Assembly: GCF_001028665.1 (NCBI RefSeq)
Contig: NZ_CP011506.1
Span: 1-64,000, forward strand
Direction of reading: 5' to 3'
DNA: 64,000 nt
Source: Burkholderia pyrrocinia
GTDB lineage: Bacteria; Pseudomonadota; Gammaproteobacteria; Burkholderiales; Burkholderiaceae
The notes beneath the pieces are model-generated. The model was not told the origin of the DNA, searched no databases, and saw only the letters and a program-made list of their open reading frames with translations. Position numbers and translations under genes: made by a program. Below, piece after piece: positions 1 to 8,423 of the stretch (its first letter is position 1; every line of letters starts with the position of its first letter).

Positions 1-240
1 ACGCGATCGGGAAATATGCAGCGCTCGCTGACTCGTCACAGACGCAGGCGCTGAGCGACCTGAAACCGCAGCTCGAGCGTATCCGCAATACGGCGCACGA
101 AGCGCTGATGCAGGCATATACGCGCACCGTCAGCACGCATTCGCTCACCACGGAGTTAGCGGCGATGCAGCGCGCGGTGGACTCGAACCTGTCGGAGACG
201 TTGCGTTCGTCCCTGGCTTTCGGCAAAAAGCTTGAACTAA
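1..240 (+). CDS. traH: TraH, F-type conjugation protein, 3' end only
   Basis: The open frame (codons starting at base 3) enters from outside the window. It encodes a helical segment ending in SLAFGKK, which resembles my recollection of the TraH C-terminus, and it sits directly before traG as in F-type transfer regions. TraH is a periplasmic protein needed for F-pilus assembly. In this frame there is no stop before base 644, so the reading frame runs about 395 bases into traG. Removing one A from the A5 run at 225-229 would give a C-terminus FGKSLN and a TAA just before the traG ribosome binding site. I therefore place the intended end near 240 and treat the present reading as a terminal 1-nt frameshift or sequence error. 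Identification rests on synteny and a short tail only. Confidence 0.6.
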
Positions 241-249
241 GGGGCGGCT

Positions 250-3200
250 ATGAACATCGAGATCCAGACCTACTGGAACGTCGAAACGCTCTACTACGTG
301 CTCAACGCCGTCGCATCGGTGATGACGAGCGGCGGGTGGCCCGGCTTGATCAAGTTCGTCTTCCTCGTTGCGTTGCTCATCGCGATGTTCGCGTACATGG
401 GGCGCCACGGCGACATGGCGATGTGGTTCATTCAGGCGTTCGCGTTTGTCACGATTCTCAATATGCCGATCGCGCGCGTGATGCTTTCCGATCGCACGGA
501 CCTCCAGCCCCCTCGGCAGGTCGATCATGTGCCGGTGGCGCTTGCCGCAATCGCGCAGGCGAGCTCGCTTTCGTTCGGGTTCCTGACGCGCGCGTACGAG
601 ACCGCGTTCAATGTTCCGGACGATCTCGGTCTCGCGAAGGGTGACGTAGGCTTTGGTCACCGAATTCTGCGGCAGGTGAATTCCGCAGTGGTACGCGATC
701 CTGCGCTCCGCGCCGACCTGATGCAGTTCTTCAAGGAATGTACGAAATACGACATCCTGGATGGTGCGATCGCACCCAGCCAAATCGTCGGTGCGACGGA
801 CACTTGGAACACGATCTTCAGTAACACGAGCCCTGCCCGCTTCGTCACATACAACGTGCTGACGGCTCAACCCGTGACGGACACGTGCCAGAACGTCGCG
901 CTGCTTCTCAAGCCACGTGTGGACGCCGCCGTCTCGGATGCACAGGCGTTCTATGGCCGCAAGGCGTTTCCGCAGGCGAGCTCGGACGGTATCGCTCAGC
1001 AAATGTTCCTGTCGACCGTCTCGACGTCCTACTCGTGGCTGCTCGACGCATCGCAGTCAGCGTCCGATGCCATGAAACAGGCGATGTTCAACAACATCTG
1101 GCGGGATGCGGGCCCCGGCATTGCGCGTGCGCACGACGATCCGGCGGCGATCGCCGACACGAACGCTCTTATCGCGGAGGCAGAAGCGGCGCGCCAGGCG
1201 AACGGGTCGAATAGTGCCCTAAGTCTGCTCGGCCAAGAAACGATCCCGCACATGCGGAACTGGATCGAAGCGATCACCTACGCCCTGTTCCCTGTCATGG
1301 TCCTGCTGATGATCGTGGTACCGCAGGAGAAGGCGAAGTACGTTCTGGGTGGCTATTTCATGATCCTCGTATGGATCGGGTTGTGGCCGCTGCTGTTCGC
1401 AATCATCAACCATCTGTCGCTGATGTGGCTGCACTACAAGTTGACGGCATTGCACCTGTCGGCCGGCGTGCCGTTCCAGCTTTCCTCTGCGTTCGACTCA
1501 ACCTTGGTCGACGAGCAGGCGATGATCGGATACATGGTGGTGCTTGTGCCGTTCATCGCTGGTGCAATCGTCAAGATGGGCGACGGTGCGATCTTCGGCC
1601 TGGCCGATCGAGCCTTGAGTGGCTTCGCCACCGCCGGTTCCCGCGCCGGCGCTGCGATAGCGTCCGGCAACTACAGCATGGGTCAGGCGGGCCTTGACAC
1701 CGCGTCCGTTAACACTACGACGATGCAGAAGTTCGACGGCAACATGCTGATGAATTCCGGCATGAAGACGGTCCAGCTTTCGGATGGTTCGACGATGTCG
1801 GTATCCAGCAACGGCCGCGCTGCCTATCAGAAGCTCGCAAACCACCTTCTGACGTCGATGCAGCTCGAAGATGCACAGAGCTCCGGTCACAGTTTTGACC
1901 GGTTCAGCGGTACTACCTCGACGTCGGGTTGGAGCAGCTCGACACGTTCGGGAAGTTCGGTGGGCAGCAGCGAGAGCTTCGGCCACGCCTCCGAGCGCGG
2001 TGCGACTCAGAGCATCGGGGCGGAGACTGCGACGACAACGTCCGGCGGTACCAGCGGCCGCGCGATGCACGATGAGAGCGTCGGGCAGACCAACCAGATC
2101 GGTACTCGGTTTGGTACCGGCATCGGTGCCACCGACAGCATTCAACTTCACGCCGGCGGGAGCGGTCACCTGGGAATCGATGCTTCCCAGGGTGGCGCCT
2201 CTCCGCGCGCACCGGGCGCCGGCGCGAGCGATCGCGACGCGCGCCGGGTTGCCAATGCTATGAAGCAAGGAGGCGCGTCGGCAGAGCAAATCGATTCCGC
2301 GATGCAGAACATGCGCGGCAACCAAGCGGCGGCGGAAGGTGCACCTTCTGTCAGGCGCGGCGGTGGGGCATCGCTGAGCCTTGGGGCGCAAGTAACCGGT
2401 ATTCGAAACTACACGGCTGGCCACGATCGCGACTGGTCGTCGCAATCGGATCATCGTACAGGCGATTCGGTGTCGTCGGGCAGCGAGGTGAGCCAAACGG
2501 GCTCGGCCAGCACACGTAACGCAACTGGCACCCAATCGTCGCAGTCGGACCGCCACGATTCGTCGGCCACTCGGTCAAGTTTTTCCGAAAGCGCGTTCCA
2601 GCGCGAGCATGGCGTGCATAGCGAGGCTGGTTCGCGTTCCACTTCGTCAGACGGTAATTCGATGCGCTTCGCGATCGAGCGGAATCTGGCGGAAGATCCG
2701 GACTTCATGATGAAGGTTGGCCAGCGCAACCACGTTTCGGCGACGCGCATGTGGCAGATGTCCGAGGACAAGCTGATCGGCATGGCCGCCGAGTATCTCG
2801 ACTGGAAGGCGATGGCGCAAAACATGCGCGGCCCGCAAGGAGCCGGAGCCAATGACGATGCCGTCGCTCCCAAGTTGAGCCACGACTTCGGATCACACCA
2901 CAGCGGAGCGTCGTCGCGTGGTCGAGCTGGTGCCGGCCACACCTCCGCTGGCGCCGGCGATTTCGGAGGCCGGGTCAAGGCAACGGGCTTCTCCTCGACG
3001 GATCCGGTGAAGCCGAACATGACGTCGCCAACCGAAATCTCGGCAGCACAGCACGCGCTTGATCAAGGTCGCGGCATCGGCCAACGCGCGAAGGATTTTG
3101 ACGCGGACGTGCACAAGCACGCGAGCCCGGACCGGGCGCTTGGCGAGGGGCGCGTGACGCAGACCGAGGTGAATGCGGCGAACGAGGATCGGGATCTTGC

Positions 3201-3303
3201 CGATACCGTCCGCCGGTCATGGAATGCGCCGCGCCGGGCGCTCGGGATGAAGGAATATGACGACTACGACACGAAGGATGTCCCGCCGGAGATCAAGAAA
3301 TGA
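250..3303 (+). CDS. traG: TraG, F-type mating-pair stabilisation protein
   Basis: The 1017-aa product matches the usual size and layout of F-type TraG. It has an N-terminal integral membrane part with hydrophobic segments near residues 28-50, 58-78, 340-355, 365-400 and 425-445. A long hydrophilic Ser/Gly/Thr-rich C-terminal region follows, from about 460 to the end. In F-type systems the N-terminal part takes part in pilus assembly and the C-terminal part in mating-pair stabilisation and entry exclusion. The start ATG lies 8 nt after AGGGGCGG, a good ribosome binding site, and follows traH as expected. The C-terminal half is low complexity, so homology there will be weak. The last 11 bases overlap a convergent small gene. 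It belongs to the transfer operon that continues leftwards out of the window. Confidence 0.85.
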   Translation: MNIEIQTYWNVETLYYVLNAVASVMTSGGWPGLIKFVFLVALLIAMFAYMGRHGDMAMWFIQAFAFVTILNMPIARVMLSDRTDLQPPRQVDHVPVALAAIAQASSLSFGFLTRAYETAFNVPDDLGLAKGDVGFGHRILRQVNSAVVRDPALRADLMQFFKECTKYDILDGAIAPSQIVGATDTWNTIFSNTSPARFVTYNVLTAQPVTDTCQNVALLLKPRVDAAVSDAQAFYGRKAFPQASSDGIAQQMFLSTVSTSYSWLLDASQSASDAMKQAMFNNIWRDAGPGIARAHDDPAAIADTNALIAEAEAARQANGSNSALSLLGQETIPHMRNWIEAITYALFPVMVLLMIVVPQEKAKYVLGGYFMILVWIGLWPLLFAIINHLSLMWLHYKLTALHLSAGVPFQLSSAFDSTLVDEQAMIGYMVVLVPFIAGAIVKMGDGAIFGLADRALSGFATAGSRAGAAIASGNYSMGQAGLDTASVNTTTMQKFDGNMLMNSGMKTVQLSDGSTMSVSSNGRAAYQKLANHLLTSMQLEDAQSSGHSFDRFSGTTSTSGWSSSTRSGSSVGSSESFGHASERGATQSIGAETATTTSGGTSGRAMHDESVGQTNQIGTRFGTGIGATDSIQLHAGGSGHLGIDASQGGASPRAPGAGASDRDARRVANAMKQGGASAEQIDSAMQNMRGNQAAAEGAPSVRRGGGASLSLGAQVTGIRNYTAGHDRDWSSQSDHRTGDSVSSGSEVSQTGSASTRNATGTQSSQSDRHDSSATRSSFSESAFQREHGVHSEAGSRSTSSDGNSMRFAIERNLAEDPDFMMKVGQRNHVSATRMWQMSEDKLIGMAAEYLDWKAMAQNMRGPQGAGANDDAVAPKLSHDFGSHHSGASSRGRAGAGHTSAGAGDFGGRVKATGFSSTDPVKPNMTSPTEISAAQHALDQGRGIGQRAKDFDADVHKHASPDRALGEGRVTQTEVNAANEDRDLADTVRRSWNAPRRALGMKEYDDYDTKDVPPEIKK

Positions 3304-3673
3304 GCTTCGTCGCGGTTGTCCATTCATCACCGACCGGCGTAGGGGTTACGCCGTGTGCGGTCACATACATCGGAACGCTCGGTGACTTGGGCGCGAAGGA
3401 CACGTCGTCGAAGCTGGTGGCGACTGCAGAAGTCGCGGATCTGCGGAATGTTGTGCCGACAAGCGCCTCAACCAGCGCGATCACGACTCGCACCACGATC
3501 AGGTCGTTCAGCACGGTAACCGCACCAATCCAGCCGACGCGGTTCAGCAGTTCCACCGTGCCTGCCCACAGCAGAAGCGTCGCGACGAGCCACACGGGCG
3601 CAAATCGCCGAAACCAAGCAAACCGAAGCAGATACCGCAGCGGATGCCACACCACACGAAGGAAGGCTTTCAT
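3293..3673 (-). CDS. small membrane protein, convergent to traG
   Basis: 126 aa. I chose the internal ATG at 3673 because GGAAGAGG lies about 7 nt upstream; the frame extends to 3775 without a ribosome binding site. The N-terminus is basic and amphipathic (MKAFLRVVWHPLRYLLRF). Two hydrophobic stretches follow (about residues 24-43 and 50-75), with a polar tail carrying no recognised motif. The family is not known to me. Position next to traG, where entry-exclusion genes often lie, makes an inner-membrane exclusion or accessory role possible, but nothing in the sequence proves it. Its 3' end overlaps traG by 11 bases on the opposite strand. Confidence 0.5.
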   Translation of the reverse strand: MKAFLRVVWHPLRYLLRFAWFRRFAPVWLVATLLLWAGTVELLNRVGWIGAVTVLNDLIVVRVVIALVEALVGTTFRRSATSAVATSFDDVSFAPKSPSVPMYVTAHGVTPTPVGDEWTTATKLIS

Positions 3674-3766
3674 CTCGAATCCTCTTCCAACCGTCGTTTC
3701 GCGTTCTTGCGCTGGATGCGTGCGATACGTGCCGGTATGTTTGGGGTGCCACAGGGAGCTAACACC

Positions 3767-4099
3767 ATGATTCATCGTGAGTTTACCGCGTTTCGGACGC
3801 CTCGTGGTCCCGTGCTGTCCGGTGTGGTCACAGCGTTGACGGTCGTACTGGCCGCCTCCCTAGCCGGCTGCCAGGACATTCCGATCGCCCGCCAGCGGCT
3901 AGCGGAGTTAGTTGCCCCGCGAGATGCGGGCGGTGCTGCAGCCACCCCGGCACCTGGCAACGCGTCAACCCCGCCGAGGGTTGCTTCCGGAGTTGCAGCC
4001 AGTTCCCCTCGTTCCGGTCGATCGGGTAGCCCGCGCGACCGGGGCACCCCCTACGAGATCAAGCCGGGCGACATGGCCGGCTACAGCCTGCATATGTAA
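3767..4099 (+). CDS. small lipoprotein
   Basis: 110 aa. The start at 3767 is preceded by AGGGAGCT. The N-terminus is a signal peptide with lipobox LAGC (SLAGC, about residues 31-35), so the mature protein should be lipidated at that cysteine. The rest is Ala/Pro/Ser/Arg-rich and ends in a short segment containing PYEIKPGDMAGY. No family was recognised. It lies 10 nt before a second lipoprotein gene, and the two look like one transcript. Transfer regions often encode lipoproteins, but a specific role cannot be assigned. Confidence 0.6.
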   Translation: MIHREFTAFRTPRGPVLSGVVTALTVVLAASLAGCQDIPIARQRLAELVAPRDAGGAAATPAPGNASTPPRVASGVAASSPRSGRSGSPRDRGTPYEIKPGDMAGYSLHM

Positions 4100-4109
4100 G
4101 GAGACCGCG

Positions 4110-4301
4110 ATGCGCCGAGTTTTGTCCAGCCTTATCACCGTCCGTTTCTCGTGTTGCGTTGCCGCATGCGCGTCGCTGCTACTCGCCGGGTGCGTCAACA
4201 CGCCTATCAGCGATCCGCAGCGGCAGTTCGCTGGAACGCCGCTGACGCCATATCAATCGACCGCACCGGCATTGATTTGCCGCGGCTGTGAGCTTCGCTA
4301 A
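4110..4301 (+). CDS. very small lipoprotein
   Basis: 63 aa. The start ATG follows AAGGAGACCGCG, a strong ribosome binding site that overlaps the stop codon of the previous gene. It has a signal peptide with lipobox LLAGC around residue 28, then 35 residues ending in CRGCELR. The paired cysteines near the C-terminus could form a disulphide in the periplasm. No known family. The close spacing suggests co-expression with the preceding lipoprotein. Confidence 0.6.
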   Translation: MRRVLSSLITVRFSCCVAACASLLLAGCVNTPISDPQRQFAGTPLTPYQSTAPALICRGCELR

Positions 4302-4316
4302 TTCAGGAGATCAGAC

Positions 4317-4583
4317 ATGCAGAAAAACGCCCTCTTCAACCACGGAATCGTCCGCTACGAGGTGGCGCTTGGCGTCGTTGGCGCGGTGATCAGCAAGTGC
4401 GCTGATCAGATCGGTGATGCGTTGCGGCAGACGCCGCCCGATATGGAAACCGTCACACATCTGCAGGCAAAGCAACGCGAGCTGGAAGTATTGCGCACCG
4501 CAATCGATCCGTTCGACGTTGAAAAAATCAACTCCGTCATTGCGCAGTACGGCCCGCTCCTCCGCGGCGAGCAGATCCTGTGA
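4317..4583 (+). CDS. small helical protein before the zeta toxin; candidate antitoxin
   Basis: 88 aa, soluble, with mostly helical-looking composition. The ribosome binding site is CAGGAG, 9 nt before the ATG. The stop is 10 nt before the zeta-toxin gene. Zeta toxins are usually paired with a small, largely helical antitoxin (epsilon, about 90 aa) encoded immediately upstream. Size and position fit that role, but I see no sequence resemblance to epsilon, so the antitoxin function is inference. It could equally be an unrelated plasmid gene. Confidence 0.55.
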   Translation: MQKNALFNHGIVRYEVALGVVGAVISKCADQIGDALRQTPPDMETVTHLQAKQRELEVLRTAIDPFDVEKINSVIAQYGPLLRGEQIL

Positions 4584-4593
4584 GGAGCCGGCC

Positions 4594-6006
4594 ATGCCCC
4601 GCGAACTGACCGACAACGAACTCCATCGTCTTTACCGTGCCGTCGAGGTGGCGGATATTTCTCGAACGGCGCACCAGGAAACCCCCATCGCGATCATGAC
4701 CGGTGGCCAGCCAGGCTCCGGCAAGACCGGCCTCACTGGCATCGCCCTGCAGGAACTGGCATCACGCGGCGGCGCCGTCGTGATCGACGCGGATCGCATG
4801 CGCGAATACAACCCGGACTACCGGCGCCTGATGGCATCGGATCCCGAACATGCTGCCGACCTTACCCACCCGACGGCGGCTCAGTGGGCAAATCAGCTGC
4901 GCGACCGCGCGATCTTTGAACGGCGCAATCTCGTCGTCGACGGCACGATGCGCGATCCCAACGACGTCGCGCGGGTCGCCAAACAACTGAAGGACGCGGG
5001 TTACATCGTGGACGCTCGTGTCATGGCTGTGCCAGGCGACGTATCGTTCGCGCACGCTCGGCTGCGATATGAATCGCTCGATAACGAAGCCCAGGCAGGG
5101 CGCGTGGTCAATCAGCGTCAGCACGATGCAGCCTATGCCGGTGTCCCGCAATCGGTCGAGCGCCTCGAGGCGAACAAGCTGGTCGACCGGATCACGATTT
5201 ACGACACCGCGCGTCGCGAGGTCTACCAGAACGTGCTCGAGGGCGGACAGTGGAAGGCACCGCAGCAAGCCGCGCAAACATTGGTGGCCGTGCGGGATCG
5301 CGGCCGTACCCGCGACGAGCGAGCCGATTACGTCGATGCGCTCACGACGATCGAAGCGCAAACGGCCGTGCGCAATTCGGTCTCGCCTGGCCGGGGCCCG
5401 CAGGACCGTGCCGACTGGATCGAGAAGATCGACGCCGCCCGCAAGGAACTGGCGCAGTTCGAGCAGTCTCCTACCTATGCCCGGGCAAAGGCGTTCGACG
5501 ACGGGCCGAGCGTCGCCACGCTCGCTTGCCATCCGGAGCTCGACGGTGCGTACAAGCAACTGGCTGACCTGCGCAAGGGTTTCTCGCCCGAGACGCCCGA
5601 AGGCGAGCGCGATCGCCAGTATTCGGCCGCAGTCGCGAGCCTGTCGGAACAGCTCCATCGCGGTGAGATCCCCAAGGGCGACGTCGGGCCGGAGGATTCG
5701 CGCCGGGTGATCAACGCAGCCGCGCGCGAGCGCAATCTGGTCGTTCGCGAACCCGAGCCGGATCGGGTCGTGCAGGGCGAAGTCTTGGCGCGCTCGTCAC
5801 AACACACCCTGGTCCACGTCGCAGGTAGCGACAACATCGCGTTCGTCTACACCCGCGCGCAGCTCGAGCGCGATATCGAACCCGGCGAAAAACTTGGCCT
5901 TGCGCACGAGCAGCACGGCGCCACCCGCGTCATGACGCAGCAGCAGGCGCAGGAAATGACCGACCTGACACGCGACCGCGACGCCGGCATGGAAAGGAGC
6001 CGATGA
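4594..6006 (+). CDS. zeta toxin family kinase fused to a KfrB-like domain
   Basis: 470 aa; the start follows GAGGAGCCGGCC. Residues 30-215 look like a zeta-toxin P-loop kinase. They carry Walker A GGQPGSGKTG (37-46, Lys44), then VIDADRMR with two aspartates (65 and 67) in the position of the zeta substrate site, then VVDGTMRDPND. Zeta toxins phosphorylate UDP-N-acetylglucosamine and block cell-wall synthesis, or act on related substrates. The middle (220-385) is charged and helical. Residues about 391-447 (VVQGEVLAR ... EPGEKLGL) resemble the KfrB domain found in plasmid proteins. A canonical zeta is about 290 aa, so this is a long fusion. The gene overlaps the next one by 4 nt, indicating translational coupling. 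Confidence 0.75.
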   Translation: MPRELTDNELHRLYRAVEVADISRTAHQETPIAIMTGGQPGSGKTGLTGIALQELASRGGAVVIDADRMREYNPDYRRLMASDPEHAADLTHPTAAQWANQLRDRAIFERRNLVVDGTMRDPNDVARVAKQLKDAGYIVDARVMAVPGDVSFAHARLRYESLDNEAQAGRVVNQRQHDAAYAGVPQSVERLEANKLVDRITIYDTARREVYQNVLEGGQWKAPQQAAQTLVAVRDRGRTRDERADYVDALTTIEAQTAVRNSVSPGRGPQDRADWIEKIDAARKELAQFEQSPTYARAKAFDDGPSVATLACHPELDGAYKQLADLRKGFSPETPEGERDRQYSAAVASLSEQLHRGEIPKGDVGPEDSRRVINAAARERNLVVREPEPDRVVQGEVLARSSQHTLVHVAGSDNIAFVYTRAQLERDIEPGEKLGLAHEQHGATRVMTQQQAQEMTDLTRDRDAGMERSR

Positions 6007-7319
6007 TGAGTGCCCGCTACGAATTGTTCGGCGAGGTCTACGACGCGGACACCCGTGATCTGTATTCGCACCTTGCGCAAGCGTACGAACAGAAGGTTCG
6101 GCCGCTGTGCCGTTGCCGGGATCCGGAACCCGGTGTCCCGATGTACATCGCGCGCTTCGACGGGCGCTTTCTGATCAAGCGCATGCCGGGTACGGCCGGC
6201 CAGCACAAGCTCGGCTGCGACTCGTACGACTACCCGCCCGAGTTGTCTGGGCTCGGCGACGTCGAGGGCAGCGCGATCGTCGAGGATCTCGAATCCGGCC
6301 AGGTGACGCTGAAATTTGGCTTTGCGCTGTCCAAGGGCGCGGCCAGGAAGATGCCCGAACCGTCCGGGAAGGAACCCGACAGCATCAAGGCCGACAGCAA
6401 GAAGCTGACGCTGCGCGGCACGTTGCACTACCTGTGGGAACAGGCCGGGCTGAACCGCTGGTCGCCTGCGATGGCGGGCAAGCGCAGCTGGTACGTAGTG
6501 CGCAAGTACCTGCTGCAGGCGGCCGCCGATAAGCAGGCGAAGCGCATGAACCTCACGGACATGCTGTACATCCCGGAGTCGTTCGTGCTCGACCAGAAAG
6601 ACCAGATCCAGCAGCGCCGAACAGAACACCTGACGCATATCTCGGTGTCGGAATCGGGCGAGCCGCACTTCATTCTGGTGATCGGCGAACTGAAGGAGAT
6701 CGCTTCGGCGCGCTTCGGCTTCAAGCTGGTGCTGAAACACCTGCCGGACTACGGCCTGATGCTCGAGGAGGCGACCCACAAGCGGCTGAAGGACCGCTTC
6801 GAGGCCGAGCTCGAGCTCTGGAACGCGCTCGAGGGCACGCACCTTATGGTGATCGCGACGGCCAGCCTTTCGCGCACCGGTATCGCGACCGTCCAGGAAT
6901 GCTCGCTGATGCTGACCACCGAGCAATGGATCCCGTTCGACGACAGCAGCGAGCACGCGCTGCTGCAGACACTTGCGCGCCGGCGCTACGTGAAATGCCT
7001 GCGCTACAACCTGCCATCGAGCCGGCCGCTTGCGAGCGCGGTGCTTACCGACGTCGAACGGGCCACGGCGCTTTACGTCGTGCCCCCGAGTGCGGACGAA
7101 GCGTATCAGATGGCGCTCGACGCACTACTGGTCGACAGCGAGCTCGACCCATGGATCTGGAAGCCGCTGGAGGGCACGATGCCGGCGCTGCCTGAGCCAG
7201 CGACGAACTGGCGCAAGCTCGTCGCCGCGCAAGGTGCGCGCGCAACCCAGCATGACGCTCACTTGCCATTCGACGGCGAACCTTCCCACCCATACCAACA
7301 CGGAGATCACGACGCATGA
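6003..7319 (+). CDS. DUF1173 family protein
   Basis: 438 aa. The start ATG overlaps the stop of the zeta-toxin gene (a second in-frame ATG follows at 6006). The N-terminal region has CRC at about 36-38 and a later H..GC, a possible metal-binding cluster, followed by a large mixed region (TLHYLWEQAGLNRW, then SWYVVRKYLL) that I recognise as DUF1173, a family known mainly from plasmids and integrative elements of proteobacteria. Its function is unknown. The 3' end overlaps the next small gene by 4 nt (ATGA), so it is part of a tightly coupled four-gene unit with the zeta toxin. Confidence 0.65.
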   Translation: MMSARYELFGEVYDADTRDLYSHLAQAYEQKVRPLCRCRDPEPGVPMYIARFDGRFLIKRMPGTAGQHKLGCDSYDYPPELSGLGDVEGSAIVEDLESGQVTLKFGFALSKGAARKMPEPSGKEPDSIKADSKKLTLRGTLHYLWEQAGLNRWSPAMAGKRSWYVVRKYLLQAAADKQAKRMNLTDMLYIPESFVLDQKDQIQQRRTEHLTHISVSESGEPHFILVIGELKEIASARFGFKLVLKHLPDYGLMLEEATHKRLKDRFEAELELWNALEGTHLMVIATASLSRTGIATVQECSLMLTTEQWIPFDDSSEHALLQTLARRRYVKCLRYNLPSSRPLASAVLTDVERATALYVVPPSADEAYQMALDALLVDSELDPWIWKPLEGTMPALPEPATNWRKLVAAQGARATQHDAHLPFDGEPSHPYQHGDHDA

Positions 7320-7483
7320 AGCTCAACATCAAACCGTTCGCGATCGGCACGCGCGGCTGGTATGTCGCCGAGGCGCAGCGCGCGCAGGTCAGTGTCGCGC
7401 GCGCTGTTCTGCGCAACGTCACGTGGTGGTTGCCGATTAGCGGGGGGGCGGCACCGGACTTACGCGAGCGTGAGCCGTCATGA
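7316..7483 (+). CDS. small protein coupled to DUF1173 and PH-domain genes
   Basis: 55 aa (MKLNIKPFAIGTRGWYVAEA at the N-terminus). It is linked by ATGA overlaps both to the gene before it and to the gene after it, which is the main reason to call it real. It has no signal peptide or membrane segment and no known motif. Position implies co-translation with the DUF1173 protein and the membrane PH-domain protein. Confidence 0.55.
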   Translation: MKLNIKPFAIGTRGWYVAEAQRAQVSVARAVLRNVTWWLPISGGAAPDLREREPS

Positions 7484-8052
7484 GCGCGCCGCTTTCCCGC
7501 GATCGCGGCCGGCTCGCGTCGAGCCGGATCGGCCCGTCGGGCGGTGCGCTGCCGCCGATGCAGGATCTACCCGTCTGGTACGACGCGTCGCCGTGCTGGA
7601 TGGTCAACCTGCCGCAGTTCCTGACCGCCGCCGCGACGGCCGGCCTAATCGGTTTCGTGTCGGTGTTGCTGTCGGCATATACGCCATTCTGGCCGTTCGG
7701 CTTCGCGCTGATGCTTATCCCCGTCGCGATCGCCGCGAATGCGGCCGTCGACGCAGCGGCGATGCATGTCGTGATCGATCCTGCGCGTGTGACGGTGAAG
7801 ACTGGCATTGCGGTGCGCCGTACGGCGAGCGTCGAGCTCTATCGCCTCGTGAACGTCGACGCCGTCACTGGCTGGTGGCAGCGCCCGCTCGGGTTTGGCA
7901 CGTTGATCCTGGAGACGAGCGACGCCTACCGCCCGGTATGGGTGCTGCCGGGCGTGCGGAACGTCGAGTTCATGCGTGAAGTGCTGACGCGCCAGGCGCT
8001 CGAGCTGCGTAGCGCGCGTGGCGTGCGTGAAGTGAACATGGGGCGCCTGTGA
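7480..8052 (+). CDS. membrane protein with bacterial PH-like domain
   Basis: 190 aa, overlapping the previous stop by 4 nt. Two adjacent hydrophobic segments (about residues 44-66 and 70-92) form a membrane hairpin. A C-terminal domain of about 85 residues follows, with the pattern DPARVTVKTGIAVRRTASVELYRLVNVD typical of bPH2/YdbS-type domains. Such proteins sit in the inner membrane; their function is generally unknown, with proposed scaffolding or stress roles. The context is a plasmid accessory operon with no hint of a substrate. Confidence 0.55.
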   Translation: MSAPLSRDRGRLASSRIGPSGGALPPMQDLPVWYDASPCWMVNLPQFLTAAATAGLIGFVSVLLSAYTPFWPFGFALMLIPVAIAANAAVDAAAMHVVIDPARVTVKTGIAVRRTASVELYRLVNVDAVTGWWQRPLGFGTLILETSDAYRPVWVLPGVRNVEFMREVLTRQALELRSARGVREVNMGRL

Positions 8053-8112
8053 TGGCGAGGGAAGCCATGACCCACCGCAAACCTGATTAAACGAAACAGA
8101 TTGGAGAATTTA

Positions 8113-8385
8113 ATGATTCGCATACTCGCGCTTGCATTGCTCGTCGTCGCTGTAACCCGTCCGGTGTTCGCCGCTGCCTCCATGGCCGCGGAACCGGACG
8201 CTCGCCCGACTCCGTTGATGGGCGTGCCCGTCATGACGGGATTGTCGCGCGTGAGTCAGCCCGCTGCAGTGATCGTTGCTCCGTCCGTCAGTGCAAGTCA
8301 TGCGACTGCAGCGGTGCGCGACGACGTTGTGGCGACCGCCCGCAAGACTCTTTCCGGCAACGAAGAAGTCCTCTCCCCTCAATAA
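8113..8385 (+). CDS. small secreted protein
   Basis: 90 aa. I start at ATG 8113, six bases after GGAG. A clear Sec signal peptide (MIRILALALLVVAVTRPVFA) is followed by a short Ala/Pro/Val-rich mature region without cysteines or known motifs. It probably goes to the periplasm or outside. It sits between the PH-domain gene and a methyltransferase gene, with gaps of 60 and 38 bases. Confidence 0.5.
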   Translation: MIRILALALLVVAVTRPVFAAASMAAEPDARPTPLMGVPVMTGLSRVSQPAAVIVAPSVSASHATAAVRDDVVATARKTLSGNEEVLSPQ

Positions 8386-8423
8386 CGACAGCGGAATCCA
8401 ACCATCCGAGACCAGAGATATTT

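Noticed and set aside
3300..3770. Plus-strand frame directly after traG
   Set aside because: Ser/Thr/Arg-rich shadow opposite the membrane-protein gene that has a ribosome binding site and hydrophobic segments.
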